NCBI GenBank assembly: GCA_019918135.1 | Contig: WBZZ01002750.1 | Location: 287,464 to 351,463 of the forward strand | Direction: 5' to 3' | DNA length: 64,000 nt | Source: Paulinella micropora | Taxonomy: Eukaryota > Cercozoa > Imbricatea > Euglyphida > Paulinellidae | Part shown: one piece after another, positions 1 through 10,691 of the stretch | Layout of the letters: each line of letters starts with the position of its first letter | How positions within the stretch are numbered: position 1 is the stretch's first letter | The notes under the pieces: generated by a model | Seen by the model: the letters and a program-made list of their open reading frames with translations, nothing else | The model's database searches: none | Told to the model about the DNA's origin: nothing | Made by a program: the position numbers and the translations under genes

Positions 1-710
1 CTTGGGCTTTTATGTCTGCGACATTTGGTAGTTGCGCTCGGGAGCCGTTTGCAGTGTTTGAAAGATGCACAGAAGGATGCACCAGAGAGGGAGATATGGT
101 ACCTGAAAATCATGGTGCGACAAGAGAAACATCGTTCTGGGAGTTCCAGATACGGGAAAGGTCTGTTGGAATCTCCAAAGAGAGAAAGGGATTCGGACGC
201 TCAAGGCTCGTCGAAGCGACTCAAATCGTCAGTAGAACATGGTGGCAGTGATGTAAACTTGGAACATGACAAAGTCAAGAGAGTGGCAGAAATTCTGCAG
301 AAGAAGGACAAGTTTGTTCTGAGGGGAAAAGATAGGGATGAGCCTAATCATGTTCTTGAAGCTCGAATGTTCATTGGGGGTTTCATCGAAATCTGTCGAA
401 ACTACGACATCACGAGCCTGTCATCAGTAACCCATCTCTTGAATATTGCAGCCACTTTTCCTCAAGGGACGTCATTTCAGGACAAGGACAAGTGGAGGAA
501 GAGGCATGAGGAACTCAAGAAGATGAGGAACGACGTCAATGTTCCGATTGCAGAAGTTTTGGGACTCATGGTTGGACATGAGTTTGGCTACTACAAGTTC
601 ACAGATAAGCACCAGGAACTTCAATTTTGTAACAAATACATTGAGAAGGAGTTCCTGAGTGGAAGTATGAACCTGGCTGGGATTGTTCGTATGACCAAGC
701 TTCTGTGTCT
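1..710 (+). pseudogene. Gag-like 5' segment of gypsy 1, interrupted by the copia element
   Basis: The frame is open from the window edge, with no Met needed inside the window, so the gene is 5'-partial. It is a charged protein with a basic region (about codons 50-75) followed by a helical segment rich in Lys, Arg and Glu. The segment ends exactly where the copia LTR begins at 711, and the same frame resumes at 7311. I cannot match it to a named Gag family; position upstream of a gypsy pol is the main argument. A separate host gene that captured the element would be the alternative. Confidence 0.6.
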
Positions 711-1026
711 CATTACAATGTAGTTTACTGAACAGTAATATCTGACGGTAGTTACAATTTGTAATGAATATCGTTAGGACTGATTCTCATATTATTATTT
801 CAATATGACTGACATTACTGACTTTACTGATTTTTACTGTAGACCGTATTAGGACAATTACTCAGGTCAGCCGACCTCGTGCTTCAGTTTACCGCCAATA
901 AAAAAGCGGCAATATTGTCCTCTCAGTAAAATCTCACAATCTGCTCAACCATCAACTACCAAAGTGAACCGGCTGTAACCAGGCCTCTGCCAACTAGACC
1001 GTCTACCGGAGTTTAATATTATATTG
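711..1026 (+). repeat. 5' LTR of the copia element
   Basis: This copy is nearly identical to 6990-7305. Differences seen are A/T in the AGTAATNTCTG segment, C/A in GTTAGGNNTGATT, A/C near the GTAACC block, C/A in TAGACNGTC and T/C four bases from the end. The primer-binding site should follow at about 1027-1045 but I cannot assign a tRNA. Confidence 0.9.
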
Positions 1027-1150
1027 GGTTAATATGAGCGCTTCTGCTACTACCAGAGAAAAGGATGCGACGACTATTGTTCTGCAAGCAAAAGCGCTGG
1101 CGTTCATCGATGGGGTTTAGGGACGGAGCTGGGACGATTGGTTCGCACAG

Positions 1151-3031
1151 GTGCGAGTGGACCTGAGCTCGATGGAATGCTGGGAGTATGTTGCGCCCCT
1201 GAGGGAGGTTCTGGCGTGGCGATCGGAGGTCGAGGCGGAGTCAAGCGCTGCGTCACCGGCCCGTGGCAAAGGAGAGGAGGAAAAGGAGAACAAGTCCCGA
1301 GCCAAGTCTGGGAAGAAGGGGACGGAGGCGAGGGTGACGGAGGCTAGGCAACCGGAGCCTGAACCGGCTATTCGCCTCACCATGGTTCAACGACGCAAAA
1401 TACTAGCCAGAAGGGCGCAAATATTCATGTGGCTGTATAAGGCCCTTGAGTATCGGTCACCGGCCGAGCGGATTGTCCGTCATCTAGTCAGGGAGCCTAC
1501 ACTACGACCGGAGGAGATCATCGACATCCTGCGGCAAAGGTACCAGGGCACCGAGGTGCACCAGCTGCAGAGAAGCAACCTGGTGATTAACTGGCAATTT
1601 AATGTGAGAGACGACATGATGGCTCAACTGCGCGACTTCGTCACGCACTGCGACTTCCTGGAAGATCACGGGGAGCCGGTTGGAGTCAGCATGCAAATGC
1701 AGTTCGTTAAGACCGCGTTGGCGAGGTGCCCTGAGAAGCATCTATGGAAGCCATTTCTGGATGCGCAGATGGCGGAGCCGTCGAGGGACTGGGACTCCTT
1801 CGAGAGTGCCTTCCAGAGGCGGGTTATTGCGAACGATGCGCAGCGATCTGCAAACAAGGAAGAGGCTGCGATGTGGGCAGGGCAACAGGCAAAGGAGAGC
1901 AAGGGCGACAGAGGCGACAAGGGCAGGGTGAAGCTCGAATACTACAACTGCTCCAAGCCACACAAGTACTTTCGCTGTATGGAGAAATGCCGAGTCCCTG
2001 GACACGACCATGTGGGGAAGAGCTGTCCTACGCTAAAAGACAGATATCGCAAGAAAATTCCGAAAGGGGACAAGCCGCAGAAGGAAACTGCCAAGGAAGA
2101 TGGCGGGAAGGACCAGGGACGCAAGGGGCCGAATGCCGGGAAGCGCCCTCCTGCCGCGGCCGTGTCATGCATGGCATTTAACCTGCAAGAAAGGATATCA
2201 ACGATGGAGGATCCTGTTCCGAGGAGTGTGGACGACGATATGTACCTGGCGCCGGCGGCGGACGGGTGGGGACTGCGGCATGTGCCTAGGAAGGGAGAGA
2301 AGTTGTATGGATACGCATACATGGCACAGCGTGACACACCGTTCCTGTTTGCTGGGCCACCGGAGAAGGAGATAGAAGGAGACCACAGCAACGGGAGGGT
2401 GAACATCGCTGACTTCCTAACTGTGTTCAACAATGCACCGCGTGCGGAGCTACACTGGTGGAAATGGTATTATAACCTTCGCATAGCTCCGGACGATTGG
2501 GAGCACTGGGCCGTTGGGCTGGCGGGGGCCGAACCCTGCGACAAGGACACGCCAGTGCCATACGAATGCAAGGCTTCTAGCGTCACTCAATCTGGGAAGG
2601 CCAAGGTGTGTTCAAGGTGCAAGCTGGTGGCGTACTGTGACAAGGACTGCCAACGACTGTACTGGGCGGCTCACAAGGAGTTCTGTAACTGGACGCAAGG
2701 TGAAGGGAAAGAAGATTGGGCGAAGCTTGTAGCTGGAGGTCGAGAGCCTCGGGGGTTGGGACCCCACAGCCTAAACGAGACGAAGCGAAGAGGAGATGTT
2801 GCATACAGGAGGCTGCTAAGGTACTGTCATGTCAAACCGGAGATGGGGGAGAACGCTAAGGCGCTTCAGCCGAGGTTTAACGATATCTTGCTTATGATGG
2901 GGCCACCTAAAGAAGCGAATGAATATGTCGAGGCGAGCTGGGAAAGTCTACAAGATGCGAACAGACACGCGACCTCGGAACCGGAACGGGTGCTGCTACG
3001 TGCCAAGGAACGTTTCTTCCCCTGGGTATAA
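1151..3031 (+). pseudogene. Copia Gag-like ORF with zinc-binding region and MYND-type finger
   Basis: The first ATG after the LTR is at 1034, but its frame stops at 1118-1120; homologous-looking sequence continues in another frame from about 1130, so the start is broken. The 626-codon ORF has a charged N-terminus, a helical Gag core (about residues 75-230) and a Cys/His-rich stretch at about 264-292. At about residues 486-513 it carries a second Cys/His set with the C-x2-C ... C-x3-C ... H-x3-C spacing of MYND fingers. MYND domains mediate protein-protein contacts and are unusual in Gag. Coding continues past 3031 only in shifted frames. Confidence 0.7.
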
Positions 3032-3395
3032 CTGGCTTCGATTGAGGCGGAAAGGAAGGAGGCTTTGGTACAACGACAGGCTATGCAAAACACATCAGCT
3101 ACGACACTGGGTGAAGTTGGTGGCACTGGTGATGCGAGTGGCAGGGGGAGTCTACTTCTGCTCCGAGGCGAGTTGGAAGATGGGAAGAGGAACGAACGGT
3201 CATCACGTTAGAGAACGATGGAGGGAGTGACCCGGTACCTCGCAGTGGGGGAGAGGAAGAGAAGAAGCCGCCGAACACGCCACCTATGGAAGTGGATAGT
3301 GGAAGTGTGCACGAGCAACCGGCCGGGGGAGAGGGACCTGCTCAAGAGGCAGGGGCTTCGATCGACAGGGCAGGACCTACGGCGAACATGGCAAT

Positions 3396-4199
3396 GTGCA
3401 GGACGAAGGGCAAGACCTCTACGAAGTCTATATGGACTGTGGGTCATCACAACATATGGTACCTTTGAGGGAGGCGTTAATGGATGTCACTGATGAGGAC
3501 CCTACGGCGGTGAGAGGGATATCTGGGTTGATTGGGCTAAAGGCTAAGGGAAACACGTCATTCACTGGTATAAACGGTGAAGGTGTGCCCCAGGAAGTGG
3601 AAATGGGTGAAACCTACGTGTTACCGACGTTGGACCGGACGCTTTTCTCATCGGGGCAAGTGCAACGCGGGGTATACAATTGTGATGCAGGGCAGCAAAT
3701 TCTCGTCACGAAACGGCGAATAGATATAGGCCCGGGGGACAAAGTACTGATTGGTATTTTCGACCCAAAAACCTGTCAATATAAATTCACAACTGTGAAC
3801 CTGCCGGGGTGGAGAAAAGAAAAGAAAGAGTGCTCCCCGTTCCCAGGATGCAACGCGGCCTTTTGGGCGACGAGCATGAAGCCGACCACTACTGTGGAAA
3901 TGCAAGAGCTTAATGACGTCTTCCGCTTTGGGGAGAAGATGGCAAGGCAATTCATGCGACAGAATAACTTGGTACCGAAAAGCAAAGGGGGAGTGGTGAA
4001 GTGTGGCTGTCTCGGGTGTGCTACGACTAAGGTGAGGAAGCACTCAACGTTCGAGGGAGCTTCGCTAACCATCTGTGCAAGGGTGGGGGAAGACTGGAGT
4101 GCAGACGGCACCGGTCGAATCTCATTCCCTCTCTACGGAGGAGTGCAATACTACTTGCTCTTTGTGGAAAATGTGTCTGGCTACATTAGAGGAAAATAG
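3396..4199 (+). pseudogene. Copia protease and integrase N-terminal region
   Basis: A DCGSSQHM motif near the start fits the copia aspartic protease active site (Asp-x-Gly-Ser/Ala). About 190 residues on, His/Cys pairs ending in CGCLGCAT fit the GAG-pre-integrase/zinc-binding region, and the end of the ORF has the hydrophobic run that opens the integrase core. The frame then breaks at 4199. Loss of frame both here and upstream shows the polyprotein cannot be made whole. Confidence 0.75.
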
Positions 4200-4973
4200 A
4201 ATCCTACTCGTGCATCTGAGTTCGCACTGCAACAGCTCAAAGACGTACTGGCGTGGTCTGAAACCCAAACAGGCCATAAGGTGAAACAGTTCAGGACTGA
4301 CAAAGAGTGGGTCTCGAAAGCAGTGAAAGAATACCTACCCAGCAAGGGTGTGGAGCAACGGCTACCAGTGAGAGCGGACCCGAGTAAAGACGCATACGCG
4401 AAAGCGGGCATTCACATCGTCTTTTCACTGGCAGCTACGTTGCTGACGGCAAGAAGTGTACCTGTGTACTTCCTACCGTTGGCGGTGGACTACGCTGTAT
4501 TTCTGATCAACATGCAGGGACATGCAGGGGCGAAGGCCACAAGGCACGAGATGATATACAACAGACCTGCGCCACCTTTCTCAATCCTGAAGCCCTTCGG
4601 ATGTCTCTGTGTATACTACAAGGGTGGAAAGAAGGGACGAGAGAAAGGGGTACCAGGGGTCTTCATGGGGGTGCATGTGGAAGAATCTGCCTACAAGGTA
4701 TGGAGTTTCTACGAAAGCAAGCTGGTTACGACTGTGGACATGGTGGTCAGGGACCCTGAAGTGCATGGTTGGCCTACGCTTTACCCAAGGGGCAAGATGG
4801 CGTCATCACTCCAGCACGCCTTCCAAACGGCACACCAAGTGGGAAAAAGTGTCGACAAAAGTGGCGATGTACCCGGGAAAATTTTCACTGACAGTGAGCG
4901 GAGGGTGTTAGACACGCTTACTGCGGTAGCGGTTGGGAAGAGAATGAAGCGACGGAGGAAGTGGCAGACGTAG
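4200..4973 (+). pseudogene. Copia integrase core, C-terminal part
   Basis: The frame shifts at about 4200, and the main open frame is 4281-4973. It contains an FRTDKEW segment that matches the second catalytic Asp region of copia integrases. Downstream, KPFGCLCVYY and a GVFMGVHVEESAYKVW stretch match the conserved region after the core, where the family norm is close to KP-F-G-C-x-A-Y and L-G-Y-x-x-x-x-x-Y-R/W. The catalytic Glu region appears altered. It overlaps the RT ORF by 13 bases in a different frame. Confidence 0.75.
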
Positions 4974-6766
4974 CAGCCCGGGACGCCGTTGGGGAAGTGT
5001 TCTTGGAGGGGTTACAGCCCATTCCAGCGGACGACTCGGGACTTGTCGAGCTGGTGGTCTACGACGAAGGGGTGTCTGGGGACGTTGGTGGGGACAGGAG
5101 AGAGGCAAGGGGTTCTGCCGGGGAGGCAGAATCGGATGGCGACTCAGAACCTTTGGGTGGTCCTGCGAGGAACGAGGACGTCAAGAGGGATGCAAGAGGT
5201 GTGCCTGTTGAGTGGACGGGCAGCAACATTGATGTGTCCAACATAGTCGTTGGAACGAGGAGCAGGATGCAAACGAAGCCGGGGAACTTTAGGTCCGGTG
5301 CATACCTGGTGATGATTCCGATTCCTTATCGCCAGGCAACGAAGTTGGGGTTGTTCAACGACTCCAGGTTCGCAGACATAGACAGGCACCTTCGACTGGG
5401 GGCTCTTGTAGAGCGACATGTGTCCGAAAAGCCGGTGTGGCATCCGTTGGTGCCTACTAGGTTCGTCGATTTTGAGAAGAGAGAGACGATGGACGGACCA
5501 GTTGTGGATACAAAGTCTCGTATCGCTGGGTTTGGGTTCCGGCAGCCGGCGTGGCAATACGACAAAGTGGACCTGCCGACGTGCAGGGTGGAGATCGTGT
5601 GGCTCACGTGTGCGTTGTCGGTCCTACAGGGGCTGGAAGTCTACGGGATGGACGAGGAGAGTGCCTTTCCGCAAGTCAAGCTTAATGTGCCGGTCTGGTT
5701 AAAGCATCCGGAGGGGTATACACCCCCTAACATCGTTTGGGAAGCGCTTGGGGGGGTCAACGGTTTGAAGCCCTCTGGGCATATATACTGGAATGAGCGT
5801 GTAGTACCGACGCAGGTGAAGATGGGGTTTCAACAGAGTATTGTTGACTCTGTTTTGTTTGGCCGGGTAGATGGCAAAACGAAGAAGACCGAAGTGCTCA
5901 CATACCACGTCGACGATAACATGCATGCAGTGGCATCCGAAGATAGCAGAAAGGAGTATGTGAGTCGGCTCCAGAAGGAGTGGGACAACGTTAAGGACCT
6001 TGGGCCCATCAAGAAGTTTCTGTCGCTTGAATTCGAGGTGAGAAAGGAGGAGGGTGTGTACACCCTCAGCCTGTATCAGCGTGAGTACATTGCAACACTC
6101 ATGACCAGGTTCAAGAGGAGCGATGGACGGCAATGGATGCCGGCTAAGACGCCGTGGCTACCAGCGGGCTCAAAGATGCAGTCGGCCATGCGGGAGCAGG
6201 AGATAGTGGGTAGCTATATCTATTTGACGGCCAGCGTTCCGGAATCGGTGCTACCGGTCAGCGTCCTTGAGCATCAATTAAACAAGGAGAAGTTTGATTA
6301 TTGCGCGGCGGAACAGCTCCTACGATACTTTCTGCATGTGAAGGACCGGGGAGTGAAATTTGCATCGAACGGGAACAGAACCATGGTGGCCGACTCTGAC
6401 TCATTGCTTGGGAACGGAAGCCGGATGTACTCACGAGCGGGGGGAGTGGTGTTCTTGGCCGGTGGGCCCAACATGGTGCGAGCTTCAACTCAGAGGCACT
6501 TAGCTACCGGAACTCAGGAAAGCGAAACTTATGCGGCATCGGTGGTACTACATGACTTGGAAGCGATGCGTAATGTGATCAAGTCACTCCCGTGGTCGTA
6601 CGACAACCCACTGAAAAGCGATTTGATGGCTAAACCGACGCTGCGTGTCGAAATCCAGGCTACCGTGTGTACTGCCCCTAACTCGATCTTCGGGAAACGA
6701 ATGCGACATATTGCATTGCGTCACTACCATGTTACCGAGGCGATGAGGAAGGGGAGGTTGGTCTAG
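4961..6766 (+). pseudogene. Copia reverse transcriptase and RNase H
   Basis: The 601-codon ORF has an N-terminal linker, then a copia RT (RVT_2) with the motif-A region as YGMDEESAF and the catalytic box as HVDDN in place of YVDD. A GLKPSGHIYW segment replaces the family's GLKQ(S/A)PR-x-W. RNase H follows, with STQRHLATGTQESETYAAS matching the region that precedes the catalytic Glu. The last ~45 codons, rich in the ADNRADVLSK type sequence, lie in another frame after 6766, so a further frameshift separates them. RT core residues are largely present. Confidence 0.85.
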
Positions 6767-6981
6767 AATGGGTACCGTCAGCGGACAATCGAGCGGATGT
6801 GTTGTCCAAAGTCATCACCAGTCCATCGACGTTCAAGAAGGCAGCGGATAGGCTTGCTGGACACCTCTCTAAGTATATAAAGTTGATACTAAGCAAATAA
6901 GTCAGTAATATCATTACACCAGTCTGACTAAGGCATGGAGTACTCAGGACAATTCCATAGCATCTAACTACCTCTGAATTT

Positions 6982-6989
6982 AGGGGGAG
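6982..6989 (+). other. Polypurine tract of the copia element
   Basis: AGGGGGAG lies directly before the 3' LTR start at 6990, where plus-strand DNA synthesis would be primed. Confidence 0.7.
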
Positions 6990-7305
6990 CATTACAATGT
7001 AGTTTACTGAACAGTAATTTCTGACGGTAGTTACAATTTGTAATGAATATCGTTAGGAATGATTCTCATATTATTATTTCAATATGACTGACATTACTGA
7101 CTTTACTGATTTTTACTGTAGACCGTATTAGGACAATTACTCAGGTCAGCCGACCTCGTGCTTCAGTTTACCGCCAATAAAAAAGCGGCAATATTGTCCT
7201 CTCAGTAAAATCTCACAATCTGCTCAACCATCAACTACCAAAGTGAACCGGCTGTAACCCGGCCTCTGCCAACTAGACAGTCTACCGGAGTTTAATATTA
7301 CATTG
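6990..7305 (+). repeat. 3' LTR of the copia element
   Basis: Direct copy of 711-1026 and equal in length. It is followed by TGTCT (7306-7310), the right target duplication, after which the interrupted gag frame resumes. Confidence 0.9.
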
Positions 7306-7310
7306 TGTCT

Positions 7311-8968
7311 AGTCAATTCGGAACCTGACATGATCAAGAGCACCTTGAGTACTATTTACATGAATGCGAACCTGACGGGATCATCTTTGATCAATTCCGT
7401 CATCAACATCATGGGTACTAAGACAAAGTGGAAGGGAGCAAGGGATCGTTGGGGAATGGAAAGAGAAAGTGGTGGCTTGACTAATCCGTTAGATTGGAAA
7501 CTCGAATCCAAGGAGGATGTGGAGACCCTGATGGAACTGGCCAAGGCTCTGTCTAATAGTGCGGGTTCCTTTGGAAACTCAGGACGAGGAACATGGGAGA
7601 CTTCAGTTCTTCTTCGTCATCGAGCTATGACAGCAACCAGTATGCAAGAGCTGGTGGGATTCGAGATGGGATATTCGGCGGGAGAAGGGCATGCATTCTA
7701 CTCAAGCTCACAGAGCTCCGGAGGATCGAGACCTATGTATGGATACCCGTCTGCTCCTGGATATGGACGTAGTGGCAGTCCAAACCCTTTTTCTCAGACT
7801 AGAACTCTGAATAGTTTGCCTTCAGCTATTAAGCCTGCTCAAGGACGAGGTCATGGAGGAAGTTACGGGGGAGGACAAGGGGGAGGTGATAGAGGAAAAC
7901 CGGGAGGGAGAGCCAATCAAATCACCATTCCCATCTACAACCCTCAGAACCCTTTTCCACATCCGAATAGGCCACAAGAGCAACGCTATCCGAGATCAGT
8001 GAAGCCGGGAGTCAAGCATCCATGGATGAGATCGGAGGAAGTTGGAACGATATTATTTGGAAGGAACCCAACGTGTATGATCCAGGCAGGATTAATTGCG
8101 GCAGGAAACAACGGAGGCCAGTGTACCAAACCTATGCGACAGGTTTTGGCATGACTATCCAAACCAAGAAGGATTTGACCGGAGAAGGATCACTGAGGAG
8201 TACCAGGAGGCGGCCAGGCATTTTCTCATTGACCCAAGACAGATTCTGGATCTGTTTGTTCCAAAGGAACGGGATGGGCTCAAGTACGCTTCAAGTTGGG
8301 ATGCTTGGCAACAGCATGTTGAGAAAAAGAGGGAGGCCAAGGCAGCAACGTCCACACTTCAAGGATGAACGTGAACAACGTGAACGTCGTGTTCGGGAGG
8401 ACAAGGAGAAACGAGATAGGGAGTTGCGGAGAAACGTAGACTGGAACGAGAGGATCGGGATCGACGGGACCGTGATCGTGATAGGGGTCGCCACGGTGAC
8501 CGTGACCGTGAACGCAGGTCCAAGAAAGATCGTGGTTCAAGTCTCAGTCATGATGACTATAGGGATCGAGATTTCCCGGAATATTCAAATCCGGCAGCGT
8601 TCAGCATTAACCTGCCACTGGCAGCTCTTCAAAGCATGCTGCCTGGTAATTTGCTAGTCTCAGAATCAGTTCAGCACAAGGATGCTGGTGTGATAGGAGC
8701 CTTGCCCGGATCGTCTAGCCGAGAAAGATCATCTATCGAGGTCGTCTCGGACAAGTCAGGTCCCGAAAGACAAGAGTTCCTCAAATATACGCAAAAAAAT
8801 CGGATCAAGCAAATCGAAGAATTTCGGAAAGCTCGTGAAGCTCGGGAAGCACATGAATTGCTTGTGTTGCAACAAGCGGATCAGGGAAATAGGAAGAAGG
8901 CCATAGAGCCTGAATTCGAGTGGAAGAAGGTTGAAAAAACCTTGACTGTGGATGCAAGGCACACTTAT
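7311..8968 (+). pseudogene. Gag-like 3' segment of gypsy 1
   Basis: Continues in phase from the segment ending at 710. It holds a Ser/Gly/Pro-rich region (about 7690-7920, with GRGHGGSYGGGQGGG-like repeats) and an NPF-type proline stretch. After about 8130 the best coding moves between frames (8096-8368, then 8370-8640, then 8636 onward), with Arg/Glu/Asp-rich repeats at 8365-8530. The final open frame runs on into the TIR of the giant element and stops at 9031, but its gypsy part ends at 8968. In-phase continuation resumes at 41355. Confidence 0.6.
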
Positions 8969-9354
8969 AACAAACCATTCTGCCAACTAGGGGGCGTTGC
9001 TTTTTCCGAAATTTTCAATGACAAATACTGAATTTTTTTAAACACTTCAGAAATGATGGGAAAACATTTCCTCCATTGTAGAATATATTAAAATGATATT
9101 AAAACATATTTCATTAACAGGAAAGCACTTGGACTTCACCTTTAGAGATTGGCAGGAGCCTGCCTGACAGTATGCAGTAGCTGAATTTTCCAACTATTTA
9201 CTATGTCGGCTACGACGATTTTAATAAGGAAATAAGCGGGCAACATGCTCAGCTTGTCAGGAAAGTTAGTTCTGATTATTTTGTAGTGTTTTGCGTTATT
9301 ACAATATGTTTTGCCTTGAAAAATTCGACTTGGGCGGGGCAGCAGTGAGGGGAC
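8969..9354 (+). repeat. Left TIR of the giant transposon
   Basis: Begins AACAAACCATTC and is the inverted counterpart of 40966-41350. The last recognisable shared block is the GCAGCAGTGAG segment near 9340. An accidental ORF from gag reads into it and stops at 9029-9031. Confidence 0.85.
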
Positions 9355-9565
9355 TGCGTTCGGGAGGGGGGGGGGGGGAGGGGAGGGGAGGGGGGGGGGG
9401 TGGGTGGGGATGCCAAGATGAAAAGACAAAGCCGGCAACGTGCTCAGCTTGTTAGGGAAAGCTTATTTTGCTCATTTTCTAATGTTTATATTTATTATAA
9501 TGTGCTGACTTCAAAAGTTCAACATGGGCTGGCCGTACTGAGGGAACAGCGTCGGGGGGGGGGGG
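9235..9565 (+). repeat. Two diverged tandem units each ending in a poly-G run
   Basis: The segment from GCGGGCAACATGCTCAGCTT (9236) to the G-run at 9363-9400 is followed by a diverged copy from CCGGCAACGTGCTCAGCTT (about 9432) to a second G-run at 9557-9568. The first unit overlaps the TIR inner end, so the TIR carries an adjacent degenerate subterminal repeat. The right end keeps only one unit. Confidence 0.6.
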
Positions 9566-9786
9566 GGGAATGCAAAGACAGAGATGCAGTGTATTTGCAC
9601 CTGGCTAAGTCTGATCCATGGTAAGTCAGAAAATTTTCTAATTTCATTGTTGCGTAAAACGTAACACCTGATAAGGAAATCACGTACAATTACCACCTAA
9701 AGGCAACACAAGTAAAACCCAACACATGAGGATAAGGAAAATCACGTACCTTGGGAGCACTGGTTGTAATGAGCTCATCGCCTCAC
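9566..9786. other. Intergenic spacer inside the giant transposon, no gene seen
   Basis: This is the 3' flank of the DUF7869-like gene. I see no supported ORF or repeat. Confidence 0.5.
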
Positions 9787-9864
9787 TTACGAGGCGAGCA
9801 GCGGCTCGTCGTCATCAGAGCTCGAGGTATCCATAACAGGCCAATCACAAAGCTCACACATGTC
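9787..9864 (-). pseudogene. C-terminal fragment of the gene split by the Polinton (second half of a RanBP2-type zinc finger)
   Basis: On the minus strand the open frame crossing the Polinton end continues with D-M-C-E-L-C-D-W-P and then an acidic Ser/Asp tail ending at a stop at 9787. The C-x2-C pair is the second half of a zinc finger whose first half (W-x-C-x2-C-T-x2-N) ends at 30651 on the far side of the insert. The 6-bp duplication supplies the two shared codons (Asp-Met). RanBP2-type fingers bind ubiquitin or single-stranded RNA. The split leaves both halves without a complete zinc site. Confidence 0.8.
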
Positions 9865-10202
9865 AGTAGTATAGGGTCGCACTTCGGCACGCTTTTTCAA
9901 GACATACACCCCCCGCCCCCAGGGACACACACGGCCGGCCCGCACAGGACAAAATGGCAACAGCAGGGAAAAGTGGAAACTGACAAAAAAGAAAATTGAG
10001 CCCAACAACAAAAACAAAAAGGTAATAGAATTCATCAGCAAATACTTCAACTATACGATTATACCAAAATCGTATAACCATATAATCGTTTTTTTCTCTG
10101 TCGTTCGTTTTAGTTTTTTGTCGCACTTCGGCGCGCTTTTTTCACGACATACCACCCCGCCCCAGGGACACACACCGTCGGTCGCAGGGACTAAATGGCA
10201 AC
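9865..10202 (+). repeat. Left TIR of the Polinton, with an internal direct repeat
   Basis: By eye it is identical to the inverted right TIR over about the outer 297 bp. A block running from GTCGCACTTCGGCACGC to AAAATGGCAAC (9876-9962) recurs in diverged form at 10120-10202, so each TIR is bracketed by two copies of an ~85-bp unit. The 87-codon ORFs crossing both TIRs are by-products of the repeat. Confidence 0.95.
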
Positions 10203-10273
10203 TGATACGCTTTGCAAGCGTAGCTTCGCAACAAATAAGTTGTTATAAAAATAATTTTATATTATAGACATAA

Positions 10274-10675
10274 ATGTATAACACATATAGAAAAATGACA
10301 GACATTCCAAAGAAAATTAACAAAGGAGGTGTGTATGTTATGAACAATGCTGTATCTCCAAGGGTGGTTGTAAGATGGGGAGAAGAAAAAAAAACTAAAG
10401 TTAAAAACTTTTGTATTAACGGAAAAAGAAACGAAGAACAAGCATTGGAAGAAGCAAATAGATTTTATGAAGAAAACATAAGACCTAAGTATGAAGTGTG
10501 GAAGAAATATAATGACGAGCAAGTTCAACAAAATAAAAGACAATACAGAAATGAATGGAACAGAAACTATTTCTCAAGCAAATGGATATGTGAATGTGGA
10601 TATGAAACCACCAGAGGATACAAAAATAGACATCTTCAATCAGTCTATCACGAACTAGGAATGAAAAAAAACTAA
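10274..10675 (+). CDS. Small protein with AP2/integrase-like N-terminal region and C-terminal zinc finger (left paralogue)
   Basis: The 133-residue protein starts at the ATG at 10274, 70 bp inside the left TIR. Residues ~20-75 have the pattern basic beta strands, 'FCINGKRNEEQALEEANRFY', then a helix, which resembles AP2-type DNA-binding domains. A C-x-C ... H-x5-H set follows at ~105-130. The gene at 29824-30258, just inside the right TIR and in the opposite direction, is clearly related across its length. Terminal position and paralogy suggest a DNA-binding or regulatory role acting at the element ends, but that is inference. Confidence 0.75.
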   Translation: MYNTYRKMTDIPKKINKGGVYVMNNAVSPRVVVRWGEEKKTKVKNFCINGKRNEEQALEEANRFYEENIRPKYEVWKKYNDEQVQQNKRQYRNEWNRNYFSSKWICECGYETTRGYKNRHLQSVYHELGMKKN

Positions 10676-10691
10676 TTTATCAAGGAATTAT

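Larger units (their letters stand above)
711..7305 (+). mobile_element. Ty1/copia LTR retrotransposon nested in gypsy 1 gag
   Basis: Two 316-bp direct LTRs (711-1026 and 6990-7305) differ at about five positions by eye. The bases TGTCT (706-710) are repeated at 7306-7310; the preceding G is also shared, so the duplication is 5 or 6 bp. Between the LTRs come gag, a DCGS-type protease, integrase, RT and RNase H in copia order, then a polypurine tract at 6982-6989. Several frameshifts (near 1119, 3031-3400, 4199, 6766) mean it is no longer autonomous. LTR ends begin CATTAC rather than the usual TG. Confidence 0.9.

Noticed and set aside
9863-10126. 87-codon minus-strand ORF in the left TIR, with an identical plus-strand copy at 30389-30676
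   Set aside because: It is the same repeat read twice; the frame is Phe/Leu-rich, crosses the TIR border and has no domain.
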